Source: Mycetocola reblochoni REB411 (lineage in GTDB: Bacteria > Actinomycetota > Actinomycetes > Actinomycetales > Microbacteriaceae). From it: a stretch of DNA of 64,000 nt. Positions 48,161 to 56,001 of this stretch are shown piece after piece. The position numbers were made by a program, and so were the translations under genes. The stretch lies in NCBI RefSeq assembly GCF_900163835.1, contig NZ_FUKR01000036.1, forward strand, positions 62,001 through 126,000. Reading direction: 5' to 3'. The notes below the pieces were generated by a model. The model saw nothing but the letters and a program-made list of their open reading frames with translations, was not told the DNA's origin and searched no databases. Each line of letters begins with the position of its first letter. Position 1 is the first letter of the stretch.

Positions 48161-48189
48161 TTGTCGCCCGAGAAACGCTGTGACATACT
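48161..48189 (+). promoter_or_regulatory. Promoter of tRNA-Glu
   Basis: TTGTCG (48161-48166) and CATACT (48184-48189) with a 17-bp spacer; the mature tRNA begins 18 bp later. Confidence 0.75.
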
Positions 48190-48206
48190 CATCTTGTTGC
48201 AAACGC

Positions 48207-48279
48207 GGCCCCATCGTATAGCGGCCTAGTACGCCGCCCTCTCACGGCGGTAACGCGGGTTCGAATCCCGCTGGGGTCA
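48207..48279 (+). tRNA. tRNA-Glu (anticodon CUC)
   Basis: Acceptor GGCCCCA (48207-48213) pairs with TGGGGTC (48272-48278), discriminator A at 48279. The anticodon arm CCGCC CTCTCAC GGCGG gives CTC. CCA is not encoded. Confidence 0.96.
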
Positions 48280-48284
48280 CCGCG

Positions 48285-48353
48285 GAAAGCCCCGGACATT
48301 GTGTCCGGGGCTTTCGTCGTGTCCGGGGCTTTCGTTGTGTCCGGAGGCGTCTC
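48285..48353 (+). terminator. Terminator of tRNA-Glu with an 18-bp triplicated 3' arm
   Basis: GAAAGCCCCGGACA (48285-48298) pairs with TGTCCGGGGCTTTC (48302-48315). The 3' arm belongs to an 18-bp unit TGTCCGGGGCTTTCGTCG repeated at 48302, 48320 (one change) and, degenerate, at 48338. The 5' arm can therefore pair with either of two identical 3' arms. Confidence 0.8.
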
Positions 48354-48613
48354 GGACACCGAGCCGGGGGAACGACGGCATCGCCTCTGCGAAGGACGGA
48401 GCCGGCCCGGACGGGGAGGCGTCGCCGACCTCATCCCCGACCACGAACGACGCGTCCCCCGCGACGGAGGGCGTCGGGCACCCGCCGACGTCGTCTCGGC
48501 GTGGATGGACTCCGACCGGCACGGGGTCAACTTCCTCAACCCCGACGACGCCGACATCCGCGGCCCCGATCCCGCGGTCGGCGGCGTGTGGTGTTCGGCT
48601 ATGCTGGCCAACG

Positions 48614-48703
48614 CGAGAGGGAGTATCCCTGAAGTTCTCGAATCGTCAGCACGGGCCCTCGGACCCCGGTTCGGACGCGGAGTCACCGCGGGAGAGACTC
48701 TCG
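48614..48703 (+). ncRNA. yybP-ykoY-like manganese riboswitch upstream of terC
   Basis: Closing stem CGAGAG (48614-48619) with CTCTCG (48698-48703). Directly after the 5' strand is GGAGTA (loop L1 core), and before the 3' strand GAGA in GGGAGAGA (loop L3 region); CGTCAGCA in the middle matches the conserved internal segment. This arrangement is that of the Mn2+-sensing yybP-ykoY class, which frequently precedes terC and Mn exporters. Downstream, TCTCGGG (48699-48705) can pair instead with CCCGAGA (48730-48736) next to the ribosome binding site AAAGG, giving a translational on-switch. A small hairpin GGCAG-CCA-CTGCC (48713-48725) lies between. Confidence 0.75.
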
Positions 48704-48746
48704 GGCACCGACGGCAGCCACTGCCATACCCCGAGAAAGGCACTCC

Positions 48747-49772
48747 ATGCACCCCGCTCTGCCCGCGTGGTTCGAGATCGGCTCGATGATCGTCCTGGTC
48801 CTGGTCCTGCTCTTCGACCTGCTCTACGTGGTCAAGCGACCCCACATCCCCTCCATGAAGGAGGCGACGGCGTGGGTCGTGTTCTATGTGGGGCTGGCGC
48901 TCGTCTTCGCGCTGCTCATGCTCTGGTTCGCCGGCGGCGACTTCGCCGGACAGTTCCTGGCGGGCTGGCTCACCGAGTACAGCCTCTCCATCGACAACCT
49001 GTTCGTGTTCATCGTGATCATGTCGTCGATGTCGGTGCCGCGGAAGTACCAGCAGGAGGTGCTGATGGTGGGCATCATCATCGCCCTCATCCTCCGCGGG
49101 ATCTTCATCCTCGCCGGCGCCGCCGTGATCGAGCGGTTCTCCTGGATCTTCTACCTCTTCGGCGCGTTCCTGCTGTACACGGCGTGGAAGCAGGCGTTCG
49201 GCAAGGATGACGAGGGGGAGGGCGACTCCAAGGTCACCGCGTTCCTGCGCCGTCGGCTCAACGTGGCCGAGGAGTTCGACGGCAACAAGCTGCGCACGAC
49301 GATCGGCGGCAAGCGCTACTGGACGCCCATGCTCCTGGTGTTCATCACCATCGGTGCGACCGACTTCCTCTTCGCCATCGACTCGATCCCCGCCATCTTC
49401 GGGATCACGCAGAGCCCGTTCATCGTGTTCACGGCCAACGTGTTCGCGCTCATGGGGCTCAGGCAGCTGTACTTCCTGCTCGGCGGGCTGCTCGAGCGCC
49501 TCATCTACCTGCACTACGGCATCGCGTTCATCCTCGGCTTCATCGGAGTGAAGCTGGTCCTGCACGCCCTCGAGGTCAACGAGCTCGGCTTCATCAACGG
49601 CGGTCAGCCCGTCCCCGTCCCCCACATCGACACGTGGACGTCGCTCATCGTCATCATCGGTTCGATGGCCGTCGCGACGGTCGCGAGCCTCGTCGTGTCG
49701 CGGCGCAGGGAGCGTGCAGGCGTGGTGGGCGACTCGTCGGGTTCGAGCGGATCCGGCGGCGACGCCGACTGA
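48747..49772 (+). CDS. terC: TerC-family membrane protein, probable Mn2+ exporter
   Basis: A 341-residue protein with about nine hydrophobic helices and the two TerC acidic motifs: LTEYSLSIDNLFVFIVIMS and FITIGATDFLFAIDSIPAI. The ...WTPMLLVF and MGLRQLYFLLGGLLERL segments are typical. TerC proteins were named for tellurium resistance, but several relatives export manganese; the riboswitch-like leader supports that role here. The C-terminus is Ser/Gly-rich. ATG 48747 follows AAAGG at 6 nt, within the predicted switching region. Confidence 0.92.
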   Translation: MHPALPAWFEIGSMIVLVLVLLFDLLYVVKRPHIPSMKEATAWVVFYVGLALVFALLMLWFAGGDFAGQFLAGWLTEYSLSIDNLFVFIVIMSSMSVPRKYQQEVLMVGIIIALILRGIFILAGAAVIERFSWIFYLFGAFLLYTAWKQAFGKDDEGEGDSKVTAFLRRRLNVAEEFDGNKLRTTIGGKRYWTPMLLVFITIGATDFLFAIDSIPAIFGITQSPFIVFTANVFALMGLRQLYFLLGGLLERLIYLHYGIAFILGFIGVKLVLHALEVNELGFINGGQPVPVPHIDTWTSLIVIIGSMAVATVASLVVSRRRERAGVVGDSSGSSGSGGDAD

Positions 49773-49898
49773 GGTCGGCCAGGAGGTAGGCGGCACCGGG
49801 CCTCGGCAGGCAGACGGCCGACGGCAGGCCACGCGTCGGTTCGGGTCGAGCGTCGGCGAAACGGGAGGACCGGGGGCGTGCGTGGGCCGTGCGGGGGC

Positions 49899-50282
49899 TC
49901 AGGCGTGCGGCGCGTCGGAGTCCTCGGTGAGGACCGACGCGAGAACCGCCGCATCGCTGATGTCGACGGCGCGGGCGGAGGTCAGCAGCACGACAGGTCC
50001 CTCAGCCCGCAGCGAGCGCAGCCGAGCGAGCGCGTCTGCCTGCTCGCCCGAGCCCAGCTCCGTCCGGTACCGGGAGGAGAACTCCGCGAAGAGCGCGGGA
50101 TCGTGCCCGTACCAGCGCCGCAGTTCCGTGCTCGGGGCGATCTCCTTGAGCCACAGTCCGAGCGCGGCGTGTTCCTTGCGCACCCCGCGTGGCCACAACC
50201 GGTCGACGAGGACCCGTGTCCCCGCCGTCGAGTCCGGGTTGTCGGAGACCCTCGCGACCGTGACCGCCGGCGCCTCGTTCAT
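49899..50282 (-). CDS. DUF488-family protein (YeaO-like)
   Basis: A 127-residue small protein of the DUF488 family: VARVSDNPDSTAGTRVLVDR, LWPRGVRKEHAALGLWLKEI, APSTELRRWYGHDP, FAEFSSRYRTEL and GPVVLLTSAR. Biochemical role is unknown; members are often single genes in metabolism-rich regions. ATG 50282 is chosen because conservation starts a few residues later; an upstream extension of 58 residues is low complexity. Convergent with terC, 126 bp apart. Confidence 0.85.
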   Translation of the reverse strand: MNEAPAVTVARVSDNPDSTAGTRVLVDRLWPRGVRKEHAALGLWLKEIAPSTELRRWYGHDPALFAEFSSRYRTELGSGEQADALARLRSLRAEGPVVLLTSARAVDISDAAVLASVLTEDSDAPHA

Positions 50283-50527
50283 TCCGCTCCCGTCCGCTGA
50301 CCCCGCGGCGGGCCCGCACAGGGAACGATACGCCGCGGCCGGGACGGTGTCCGGTCGCCGGTGGTCCGCCGTTCTTCCCCCCGGCCCGCGAACGCTGTCC
50401 GTCGCGGGCGCGGCCGCGTCGACGGAGCCGGTACCGGACGTCGCGTCGCCGAACACGGGACGGGGGAGCGGTCGCGAGGGGGTGCTCGAGACGGGGCGCG
50501 CGGCGCGAGGGCGGCATGGGCAGGTGT
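50283..50527. other. Gap between DUF488 gene and leuC leader, no gene called
   Basis: GC-rich stretch with long open frames lacking conserved motifs. The only signals are at its right end, the extended -10 for the leuC leader. Confidence 0.4.
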
Positions 50528-50533
50528 TATTCT
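50525..50533 (+). promoter_or_regulatory. Extended -10 promoter of leuCD
   Basis: TGTTATTCT: a TGn extension before TATTCT (50528-50533). No -35 is recognisable, which fits an extended -10 promoter. The start codon of the leader peptide is 7 nt downstream, the expected +1. Confidence 0.65.
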
Positions 50534-50539
50534 TGCTCC

Positions 50540-50596
50540 ATGCGCGTCGGCCGGCTCCTTCTTAGCTGCCGCGGCGAGTCCTCATCCCAGGCATAA
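50540..50596 (+). CDS. Leucine leader peptide of leuCD (18 aa)
   Basis: The frame ATG 50540 to TAA 50594 encodes [18 protein letters not shown]. Three consecutive Leu codons CTC CTT CTT (50555-50563) include two CTT codons, which are scarce in this genome. The ATG coincides with the predicted transcription start, so the leader would be translated as a leaderless ORF. The 5' arm of a stable hairpin (50569-50579) begins 6 nt after the last Leu codon. This is the layout of ribosome-mediated attenuation by leucine supply. Confidence 0.7.
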   Translation: MRVGRLLLSCRGESSSQA

Positions 50597-50606
50597 CTCG
50601 TCGCGG
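50569..50606 (+). promoter_or_regulatory. Hairpin overlapping the leucine leader peptide
   Basis: CCGCGGCGAGT (50569-50579) pairs with ACTCGTCGCGG (50596-50606), 11 bp with one G-U. A ribosome stalled on the Leu codons would cover the 5' arm; one that finishes at TAA (50594) would release it. No T-run follows, so it may act through Rho or translation rather than as an intrinsic terminator. Confidence 0.55.
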
Positions 50607-50648
50607 AGTCCGCTCCTGCCTGACCGGACATCGACAGAAAGCACTTCA

Positions 50649-52097
50649 GTGAGCACCGACAGCACTCCCTCGATCGACACCCCCTCCGCCCCCAGGACCC
50701 TGGCAGAGAAGGTCTGGGACGACCACCTCGTCGTCAAGGGCGAGGATGGCAACCCCGACCTGATCTACATCGACCTGCACCTCGTCCACGAGGTGACGAG
50801 CCCCCAGGCCTTCGACGGCCTCCGCGTGGCGGGCCGGCCGCTGCGCCGCGTCGACCTGACCATCGCGACGGAGGATCACAACACCCCGACGATCGGCATC
50901 GACCGGCCGATCGCGGACCTCACCAGCCGCACCCAGATCAACACCCTCCGCGCGAACGCGGAGGAGTTCGGCGTCCGACTCCACTCCCTCGGCGACATCG
51001 AGCAGGGCATCGTCCACGTCGTCGGCCCCCAGCTGGGCCTGACGATGCCGGGGATCACCGTCGTCTGCGGCGACTCGCACACCTCGACGCACGGGGCCTT
51101 CGGAGCGATGGCGTTCGGCATCGGCACGAGCGAGGTCGAGCACGTCATGGCGACGCAGACCCTGCCGCTCAAGCCGTTCAAGACGATGGCGATCAACGTC
51201 GAGGGCACCCTCAGGGAGGGTGTCACCGCGAAGGACATCATCCTCGCCGTGATCGCCAAGATCGGCACGGGCGGCGGGCAGGGCTACGTGCTCGAGTACC
51301 GCGGGTCCGCGATCAGGGCGCTGAGCATGGACGGGCGCATGACCATCTGCAACATGTCCATCGAGGCGGGAGCGCGCGCCGGCATGGTCGCCCCCGACCA
51401 GACGACCTTCGACTACCTGCAGGGCCGGCCGCACGCCCCGACGGGGGCGGACTGGGACGAGGCCGTCGCGTACTGGACGACGCTCGCCACGGACGAGGGG
51501 GCGAGCTTCGACGCCGAGGTGTTCATCGACGCCGACGAGCTCGAGCCCTTCGTGACCTGGGGGACCAACCCCGGCCAGGGCGTCTCGCTGAGCGACGTCG
51601 TCCCCTCTCCCGAGCAGTTCGACGACCCCAACGAGCGGGCCGCAGCGGAGCGGGCGCTGCAGTACATGGACCTCACCGCGGGCACCCCGCTGAAGGAGGT
51701 CCCCGTCGACGCCGTGTTCATGGGTTCCTGCACGAACAGCCGCATCGAGGACCTGCGGGCCTTCGCCTCCATCATCGACGGCAAGAAGAAGGCGGACGGC
51801 GTGCGCGTCATGGTCGTCCCCGGCTCGGCAAGGGTACGGATCGAGGCCGAGGCCGAGGGGCTGGACAAGATCATCACCGACTTCGGCGCCGAGTGGCGCT
51901 TCGCCGGCTGCTCGATGTGCCTCGGGATGAACCCCGACCAGCTCGCGCCGGGGGAGCGCTGCGCCTCCACCAGCAACCGGAACTTCGAGGGCAGGCAGGG
52001 CAAGGGCGGCAGGACGCACCTCGTGTCCCCCCTTGTCGCGGCGGCGACCGCCATCCGCGGCACCCTGTCCAGCCCCTCCGACCTGAACGGGAAGTGA
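50649..52097 (+). CDS. leuC: 3-isopropylmalate dehydratase large subunit
   Basis: A 482-residue aconitase-family [4Fe-4S] enzyme of leucine synthesis. Cluster Cys are in [15 protein letters not shown] and [12 protein letters not shown]; also [20 protein letters not shown] and [12 protein letters not shown] 50649 has AGAAAG upstream. It is paired with leuD 7 nt downstream and preceded by a leucine leader peptide. Confidence 0.97.
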   Translation: MSTDSTPSIDTPSAPRTLAEKVWDDHLVVKGEDGNPDLIYIDLHLVHEVTSPQAFDGLRVAGRPLRRVDLTIATEDHNTPTIGIDRPIADLTSRTQINTLRANAEEFGVRLHSLGDIEQGIVHVVGPQLGLTMPGITVVCGDSHTSTHGAFGAMAFGIGTSEVEHVMATQTLPLKPFKTMAINVEGTLREGVTAKDIILAVIAKIGTGGGQGYVLEYRGSAIRALSMDGRMTICNMSIEAGARAGMVAPDQTTFDYLQGRPHAPTGADWDEAVAYWTTLATDEGASFDAEVFIDADELEPFVTWGTNPGQGVSLSDVVPSPEQFDDPNERAAAERALQYMDLTAGTPLKEVPVDAVFMGSCTNSRIEDLRAFASIIDGKKKADGVRVMVVPGSARVRIEAEAEGLDKIITDFGAEWRFAGCSMCLGMNPDQLAPGERCASTSNRNFEGRQGKGGRTHLVSPLVAAATAIRGTLSSPSDLNGK

Positions 52098-52104
52098 GTT
52101 CATC

Positions 52105-52701
52105 ATGGAAAAGTTCACGACCGTCACCGGGATCGCCGCCCCGCTGCGTCGCTCCAACGTCGACACCGATCAGATCATCCCCGCCCAGTTCCTCAAGCGC
52201 GTCACGAAGACCGGCTTCGAGGACGCGCTGTTCTACGGCTGGCGGCAGGACCCCGACTTCATCCTCAACCAGCAGCCGTATCTGGGGGCACGGGTCCTCG
52301 TCGCCGGGCCGGACTTCGGCACGGGCTCCTCGCGCGAGCACGCCGTCTGGGCGCTGAGGGACTTCGGATTCTCGGTCGTCGTGTCGCCGCGCTTCGGCGA
52401 CATCTTCCGGGGGAACTCCGGCAAGCAGGGACTGCTGACCGCGCAGGTCCCCGAGGAGGACGTGGAGCGGATCTGGCGGGCGATCGAGCAGCAGCCCGGC
52501 GTGGAGATGACCGTCGACCTGGTCGAGCGTCAGCTCAGCATCGGCGAGCTGCGTCTCGCTTTCGAGATCGACGATTACACTCGGTGGAGGCTTCTGGAGG
52601 GGCTGGACGACATCGCCCTCACCCTCCGCAACGAGGAGGCCATCACCGCGTTCGAGAGCAGGCGCGCCGCCTGGCGGCCGACCACGCTTCCGGCCCGCTG
52701 A
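52105..52701 (+). CDS. leuD: 3-isopropylmalate dehydratase small subunit
   Basis: A 198-residue swivel-domain partner of Leu[37 protein letters not shown], and [20 protein letters not shown]. Together they isomerise 2-isopropylmalate to 3-isopropylmalate, feeding LeuB (encoded 15 kb upstream in this window). Confidence 0.97.
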   Translation: MEKFTTVTGIAAPLRRSNVDTDQIIPAQFLKRVTKTGFEDALFYGWRQDPDFILNQQPYLGARVLVAGPDFGTGSSREHAVWALRDFGFSVVVSPRFGDIFRGNSGKQGLLTAQVPEEDVERIWRAIEQQPGVEMTVDLVERQLSIGELRLAFEIDDYTRWRLLEGLDDIALTLRNEEAITAFESRRAAWRPTTLPAR

Positions 52702-52758
52702 CCGCGGCACGCGGATGACCATGGCTGGGAACAGCCCACGAACGACCAGGGGAGAACA

Positions 52759-54129
52759 GTGAGCTCATTGATCCAGGACTCGGCCCGCGCGGGCGCGAGC
52801 GTCGGCCTCAAGGGCGACCGCATGACGATCAACGGCGGGCGGCCCCTCTCCGGCAGGATCGAGCTCAAGGGCGCCAAGAACCTCGTGACCAAGGCGATGG
52901 TCGCGGCGCTGCTCGGCGAGACCCCCAGCGTGCTGAGGGACGTCCCGGCGATCAGCGACGTCGGTGTGGTTCGCGGCCTGCTCGAGGTGCACGGCGTCAA
53001 GGTCAGCGACGGCGATGCGGAGGGCGTGCTCCACCTGGACCCGTCCAACGTGGAGAGCGCCAACTTCGTCGACATCGACGCCCACGCCGGTTCCAGCCGT
53101 ATCCCGATCCTGTTCTGCGGTCCGCTGCTGCACCGTCTCGGCGAGGCGTTCATCCCCGACCTCGGCGGCTGCCGGATCGGCGACCGGCCGATCGACTACC
53201 ACCTCGAGGTGCTGCGGAACTTCGGCGCCGTCGTCGAGAAGCTGCCGAGCGGCATCCGGATGTCGGCGCCCAACGGCCTGCACGGCGCCAAGGTCGCACT
53301 GCCGTACCCGAGCGTCGGCGCCACCGAGCAGGTGCTGCTCACCGCCGTCCGCGCGGACGGCATCACCGAGCTGCGCGGCGCGGCGATCGAGCCAGAGATC
53401 ATGGACCTGATCAACATCCTGCAGAAAATGGGCGCCATCATCTCGGTCGACACCGACAGGGTGATCAGGATCGAGGGCGTCGACGCGCTCAGCGGCTACG
53501 ACCACCGCGCCCTCTTCGACCGCAACGAGGCGGCCAGCTGGGCCGCAGCCGCGCTGGCCACCAACGGCGACATCTTCGTCGGCGGCGCGAGGCAGCCCGA
53601 GATGCTCACCTTCCTCAACGTGTACCGCAAGGTCGGCGGCGGTTTCGAGATCCACGATGACGGCATCCGCTTCTTCCACCCCGGTGGCGAGCTCAACCCC
53701 GTCATCATCGAGACCGACGTGCACCCCGGGTTCATGACCGACTGGCAGCAGCCGCTCGTGGTCGCGCTGACGAAGGCGACCGGCGTCTCGATCGTGCACG
53801 AGACGGTGTACGAGCAGCGCTTCGGCTTCGTCGACGCCCTCGTCGAGATGGGCGCGACCATCCAGGTGCACAAGGAGTGTCTCGGTGGTCAGGCCTGCCG
53901 GTTCGGCCAGCGCAACTTCAAGCACTCCGCGGTGATCTCGGGACCGAGCCGCCTGCACGGCGCCGACATCGTCGTCCCCGACCTCCGTGGCGGCTTCTCC
54001 CACCTCATCGCCGCGCTGTCGGCCGAGGGGGTGTCCCACGTGAGCAACGTCGGCATCATCAGCCGCGGCTACGAGAACTTCATCAACAAGCTCGAGCAGC
54101 TGGGGGCGGACTTCGTCCTGGAGGCCTGA
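52759..54129 (+). CDS. murA: UDP-N-acetylglucosamine 1-carboxyvinyltransferase
   Basis: A 456-residue EPSP-synthase-fold enzyme that adds enolpyruvate to UDP-GlcNAc, first committed step of peptidoglycan synthesis. The substrate Lys-Asn is in ELKGAKNLVTKAM, and the catalytic Cys138 lies in LGGCRIGDRPIDYHLEV; a Cys here predicts fosfomycin sensitivity of the active site. About 20 extra residues precede the core. GTG 52759 follows GGGGAG. It leads murA-plsC-gpsA-ddl, with 2-nt and overlapping junctions. Confidence 0.94.
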   Translation: MSSLIQDSARAGASVGLKGDRMTINGGRPLSGRIELKGAKNLVTKAMVAALLGETPSVLRDVPAISDVGVVRGLLEVHGVKVSDGDAEGVLHLDPSNVESANFVDIDAHAGSSRIPILFCGPLLHRLGEAFIPDLGGCRIGDRPIDYHLEVLRNFGAVVEKLPSGIRMSAPNGLHGAKVALPYPSVGATEQVLLTAVRADGITELRGAAIEPEIMDLINILQKMGAIISVDTDRVIRIEGVDALSGYDHRALFDRNEAASWAAAALATNGDIFVGGARQPEMLTFLNVYRKVGGGFEIHDDGIRFFHPGGELNPVIIETDVHPGFMTDWQQPLVVALTKATGVSIVHETVYEQRFGFVDALVEMGATIQVHKECLGGQACRFGQRNFKHSAVISGPSRLHGADIVVPDLRGGFSHLIAALSAEGVSHVSNVGIISRGYENFINKLEQLGADFVLEA

Positions 54130-54131
54130 GC

Positions 54132-54887
54132 ATGTCGAGACCCCGAGAACGTTCCGAACGGGCGCAGTGGACCATCTTCTGGCCGCTGTCGTTCATCGTG
54201 CTGCCTCTGCTGCGCGTGCTGATGAAGCAGCGCATCACCGGGGCGGAGAATCTGCCGCGAACGGGGCCGTTCATCCTCGTCCCCAACCACTACTCCGAGA
54301 TCGACCCGATCGTGATCGCCGCCGCCGTCTGGAAGTCGGGTCGCATCCCCCGCTTCATGGCGAAGGCCTCGCTGTTTCGCATTCCCGTGGTGGGCGCGGT
54401 GCTTCGTGCCGCCGGGCAGATCCCCGTCGAGCGCGGCGGCGCCAGCCGCGGCCACGACCCGGTCGCGATGGCGACGGAGCTGGTCCGCGCCGGAACGGGC
54501 GTCATCGTCTACCCCGAGGGAACCCTGACACGGGACCCCGAGCTCTGGCCCATGCGGGGCAAGACGGGGGCGGCGCGGCTCGCCCTCGCCCACGAGCTGC
54601 CCGTCATCCCCGTCGTGCACTGGGGAACGCAGAAGGTCATGCCCCGCTACGGAAAGAAGATCAGCCTGTTTCCGCCGAAACGCGTGGACATCCGCTTCGG
54701 CGAGCCGATCGACCTGACGCCGTTCCGGGCTGAGCCGGTCAACTCCGCCATCCTCGCGGGGGCGACGGACGAGATCATGGCACGCATCACCGCACTGCTC
54801 GCCGAGGTCAGGGGCGAGCAGGCGCCGACCGAGCGCTGGAACCCCAGCGAGCACGACCAGAGGGAGACGGGACGTTTTGACTCGTAG
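54132..54887 (+). CDS. plsC: 1-acyl-sn-glycerol-3-phosphate acyltransferase family protein
   Basis: A 251-residue membrane-associated acyltransferase. The HX4D catalytic motif is in LVPNHYSEIDPI, followed by FMAKASLF, a GQIPVERGG motif and VIVYPEGTLTRD (third motif). A hydrophobic N-terminal helix (WTIFWPLSFIVLPLLRVLM) anchors it. It makes phosphatidic acid or a related lipid; the adjacent gpsA supplies glycerol 3-phosphate. It is 2 nt after murA and overlaps gpsA by 11 nt. Confidence 0.88.
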   Translation: MSRPRERSERAQWTIFWPLSFIVLPLLRVLMKQRITGAENLPRTGPFILVPNHYSEIDPIVIAAAVWKSGRIPRFMAKASLFRIPVVGAVLRAAGQIPVERGGASRGHDPVAMATELVRAGTGVIVYPEGTLTRDPELWPMRGKTGAARLALAHELPVIPVVHWGTQKVMPRYGKKISLFPPKRVDIRFGEPIDLTPFRAEPVNSAILAGATDEIMARITALLAEVRGEQAPTERWNPSEHDQRETGRFDS

Positions 54888-56001
54888 GATTCCGGGACGG
54901 GTCAGTGTGCTCGGGGCGGGCAGCTGGGGGACGACCTTCGGCAAGATCCTCGCCGACGGCGGCTCGCAGGTGACCATGTGGGCGCGCAGGGACGACGTCG
55001 CCACCCAGATCAGGGAGCGGCACCGCAACAGCGAGTACCTGCCCAACATCGCCCTGCCCGCCTCGATGACGGCGACGAGCGACCTGCGCCACGCCGTCTC
55101 GGGCGCCGACGTGGTCTTCGTGTCCGTTCCCTCGCAGACGCTCCGCCCGCTGCTCGCCGACGTCAAACCGCACCTGAAGACGACGACGATCGTCGTCTCC
55201 CTGATGAAGGGGGTGGAGAAGGGCACGGGCCTGCGCATGAGCCAGGTCATCGCCGAGGCGCTGGAGATCGCTCCCGAACGCATCGCGGTGGCCTCGGGAC
55301 CGAACCTGGCGGTCGAGATCGCCAGGGAGCAGCCGACCGCCGCCGTGGTGTCCAGCGTCAGCCTGGAGACGGCGCAGAAGGTGGCCCGCCGGGCGAGGAA
55401 CGGCTACTTCCGCAGCTTCGTCAACACGGACGTGACGGGGACCGAGTTCGGCGGCGTGCTGAAGAACCTCATCGCGGTCGCCATCGGCATCGTCGACGGC
55501 GTCGGCTACGGCGAGAACACGAAGGCCTCCATCATCACGCGCGGCCTGGTCGAGATGACGGACTTCGCGGTCGCGCACGGGGCGCAGCCGGAGACCCTGT
55601 CCGGCCTGGCCGGTCTCGGCGACCTGATCGCGACCTGCCAGTCGCCGCTGTCGCGGAACAACACCGCGGGCAGGCTGCTGGGGGAGGGCTACTCCCTCAC
55701 GGCGGTGACGAAGCAGATGCAGCAGACCGCCGAGGGTCTCGCATCGGTCGCCCCGGTGTTGGAGCTGGCGAAGAAGATCGGCGTCGACATGCCGATCGTC
55801 GAGCAGGTGAGCCGGGTCGTCGCCGGCACACTCGAGCCCAGGGACATTGCACCGCACCTGACGACGGACGAGTCGGACACACCGCAGGGGGAGAGGACCC
55901 AAGATGACAGAGAAGACGACGGTCGTGGTGCTGTTCGGGGGGCGTTCAAGCGAGCACTCGATCAGTTCCGCAACGGCGGGAGGCGTCCTCGGCGCGATTG
56001 A
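54877..56001 (+). CDS. gpsA: Glycerol-3-phosphate dehydrogenase [NAD(P)+] with C-terminal tail overlapping ddl
   Basis: A 374-residue soluble GpsA making sn-glycerol 3-phosphate for lipid synthesis. Rossmann GAGSWGTTFGKILADGG, VVSLMKGVEKGTGLRMS, SGPNLAVEIA, GTEFGGVLKNLIAVAIGIVDG and LSGLAGLGDLIATCQSP. The TTG start at 54877 fits the N-terminus just before the fold. Usual length is about 335; here a hydrophilic tail of about 40 residues (TPQGERTQDDREDDGR...) runs 98 nt into ddl in another frame. Confidence 0.93.
   Translation: MTRRIPGRVSVLGAGSWGTTFGKILADGGSQVTMWARRDDVATQIRERHRNSEYLPNIALPASMTATSDLRHAVSGADVVFVSVPSQTLRPLLADVKPHLKTTTIVVSLMKGVEKGTGLRMSQVIAEALEIAPERIAVASGPNLAVEIAREQPTAAVVSSVSLETAQKVARRARNGYFRSFVNTDVTGTEFGGVLKNLIAVAIGIVDGVGYGENTKASIITRGLVEMTDFAVAHGAQPETLSGLAGLGDLIATCQSPLSRNNTAGRLLGEGYSLTAVTKQMQQTAEGLASVAPVLELAKKIGVDMPIVEQVSRVVAGTLEPRDIAPHLTTDESDTPQGERTQDDREDDGRGAVRGAFKRALDQFRNGGRRPRRD

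Noticed and set aside
41812-48206. A complete integrative element
   Set aside because: No integrase, relaxase or attachment repeats; only an accessory-looking gene block is claimed.
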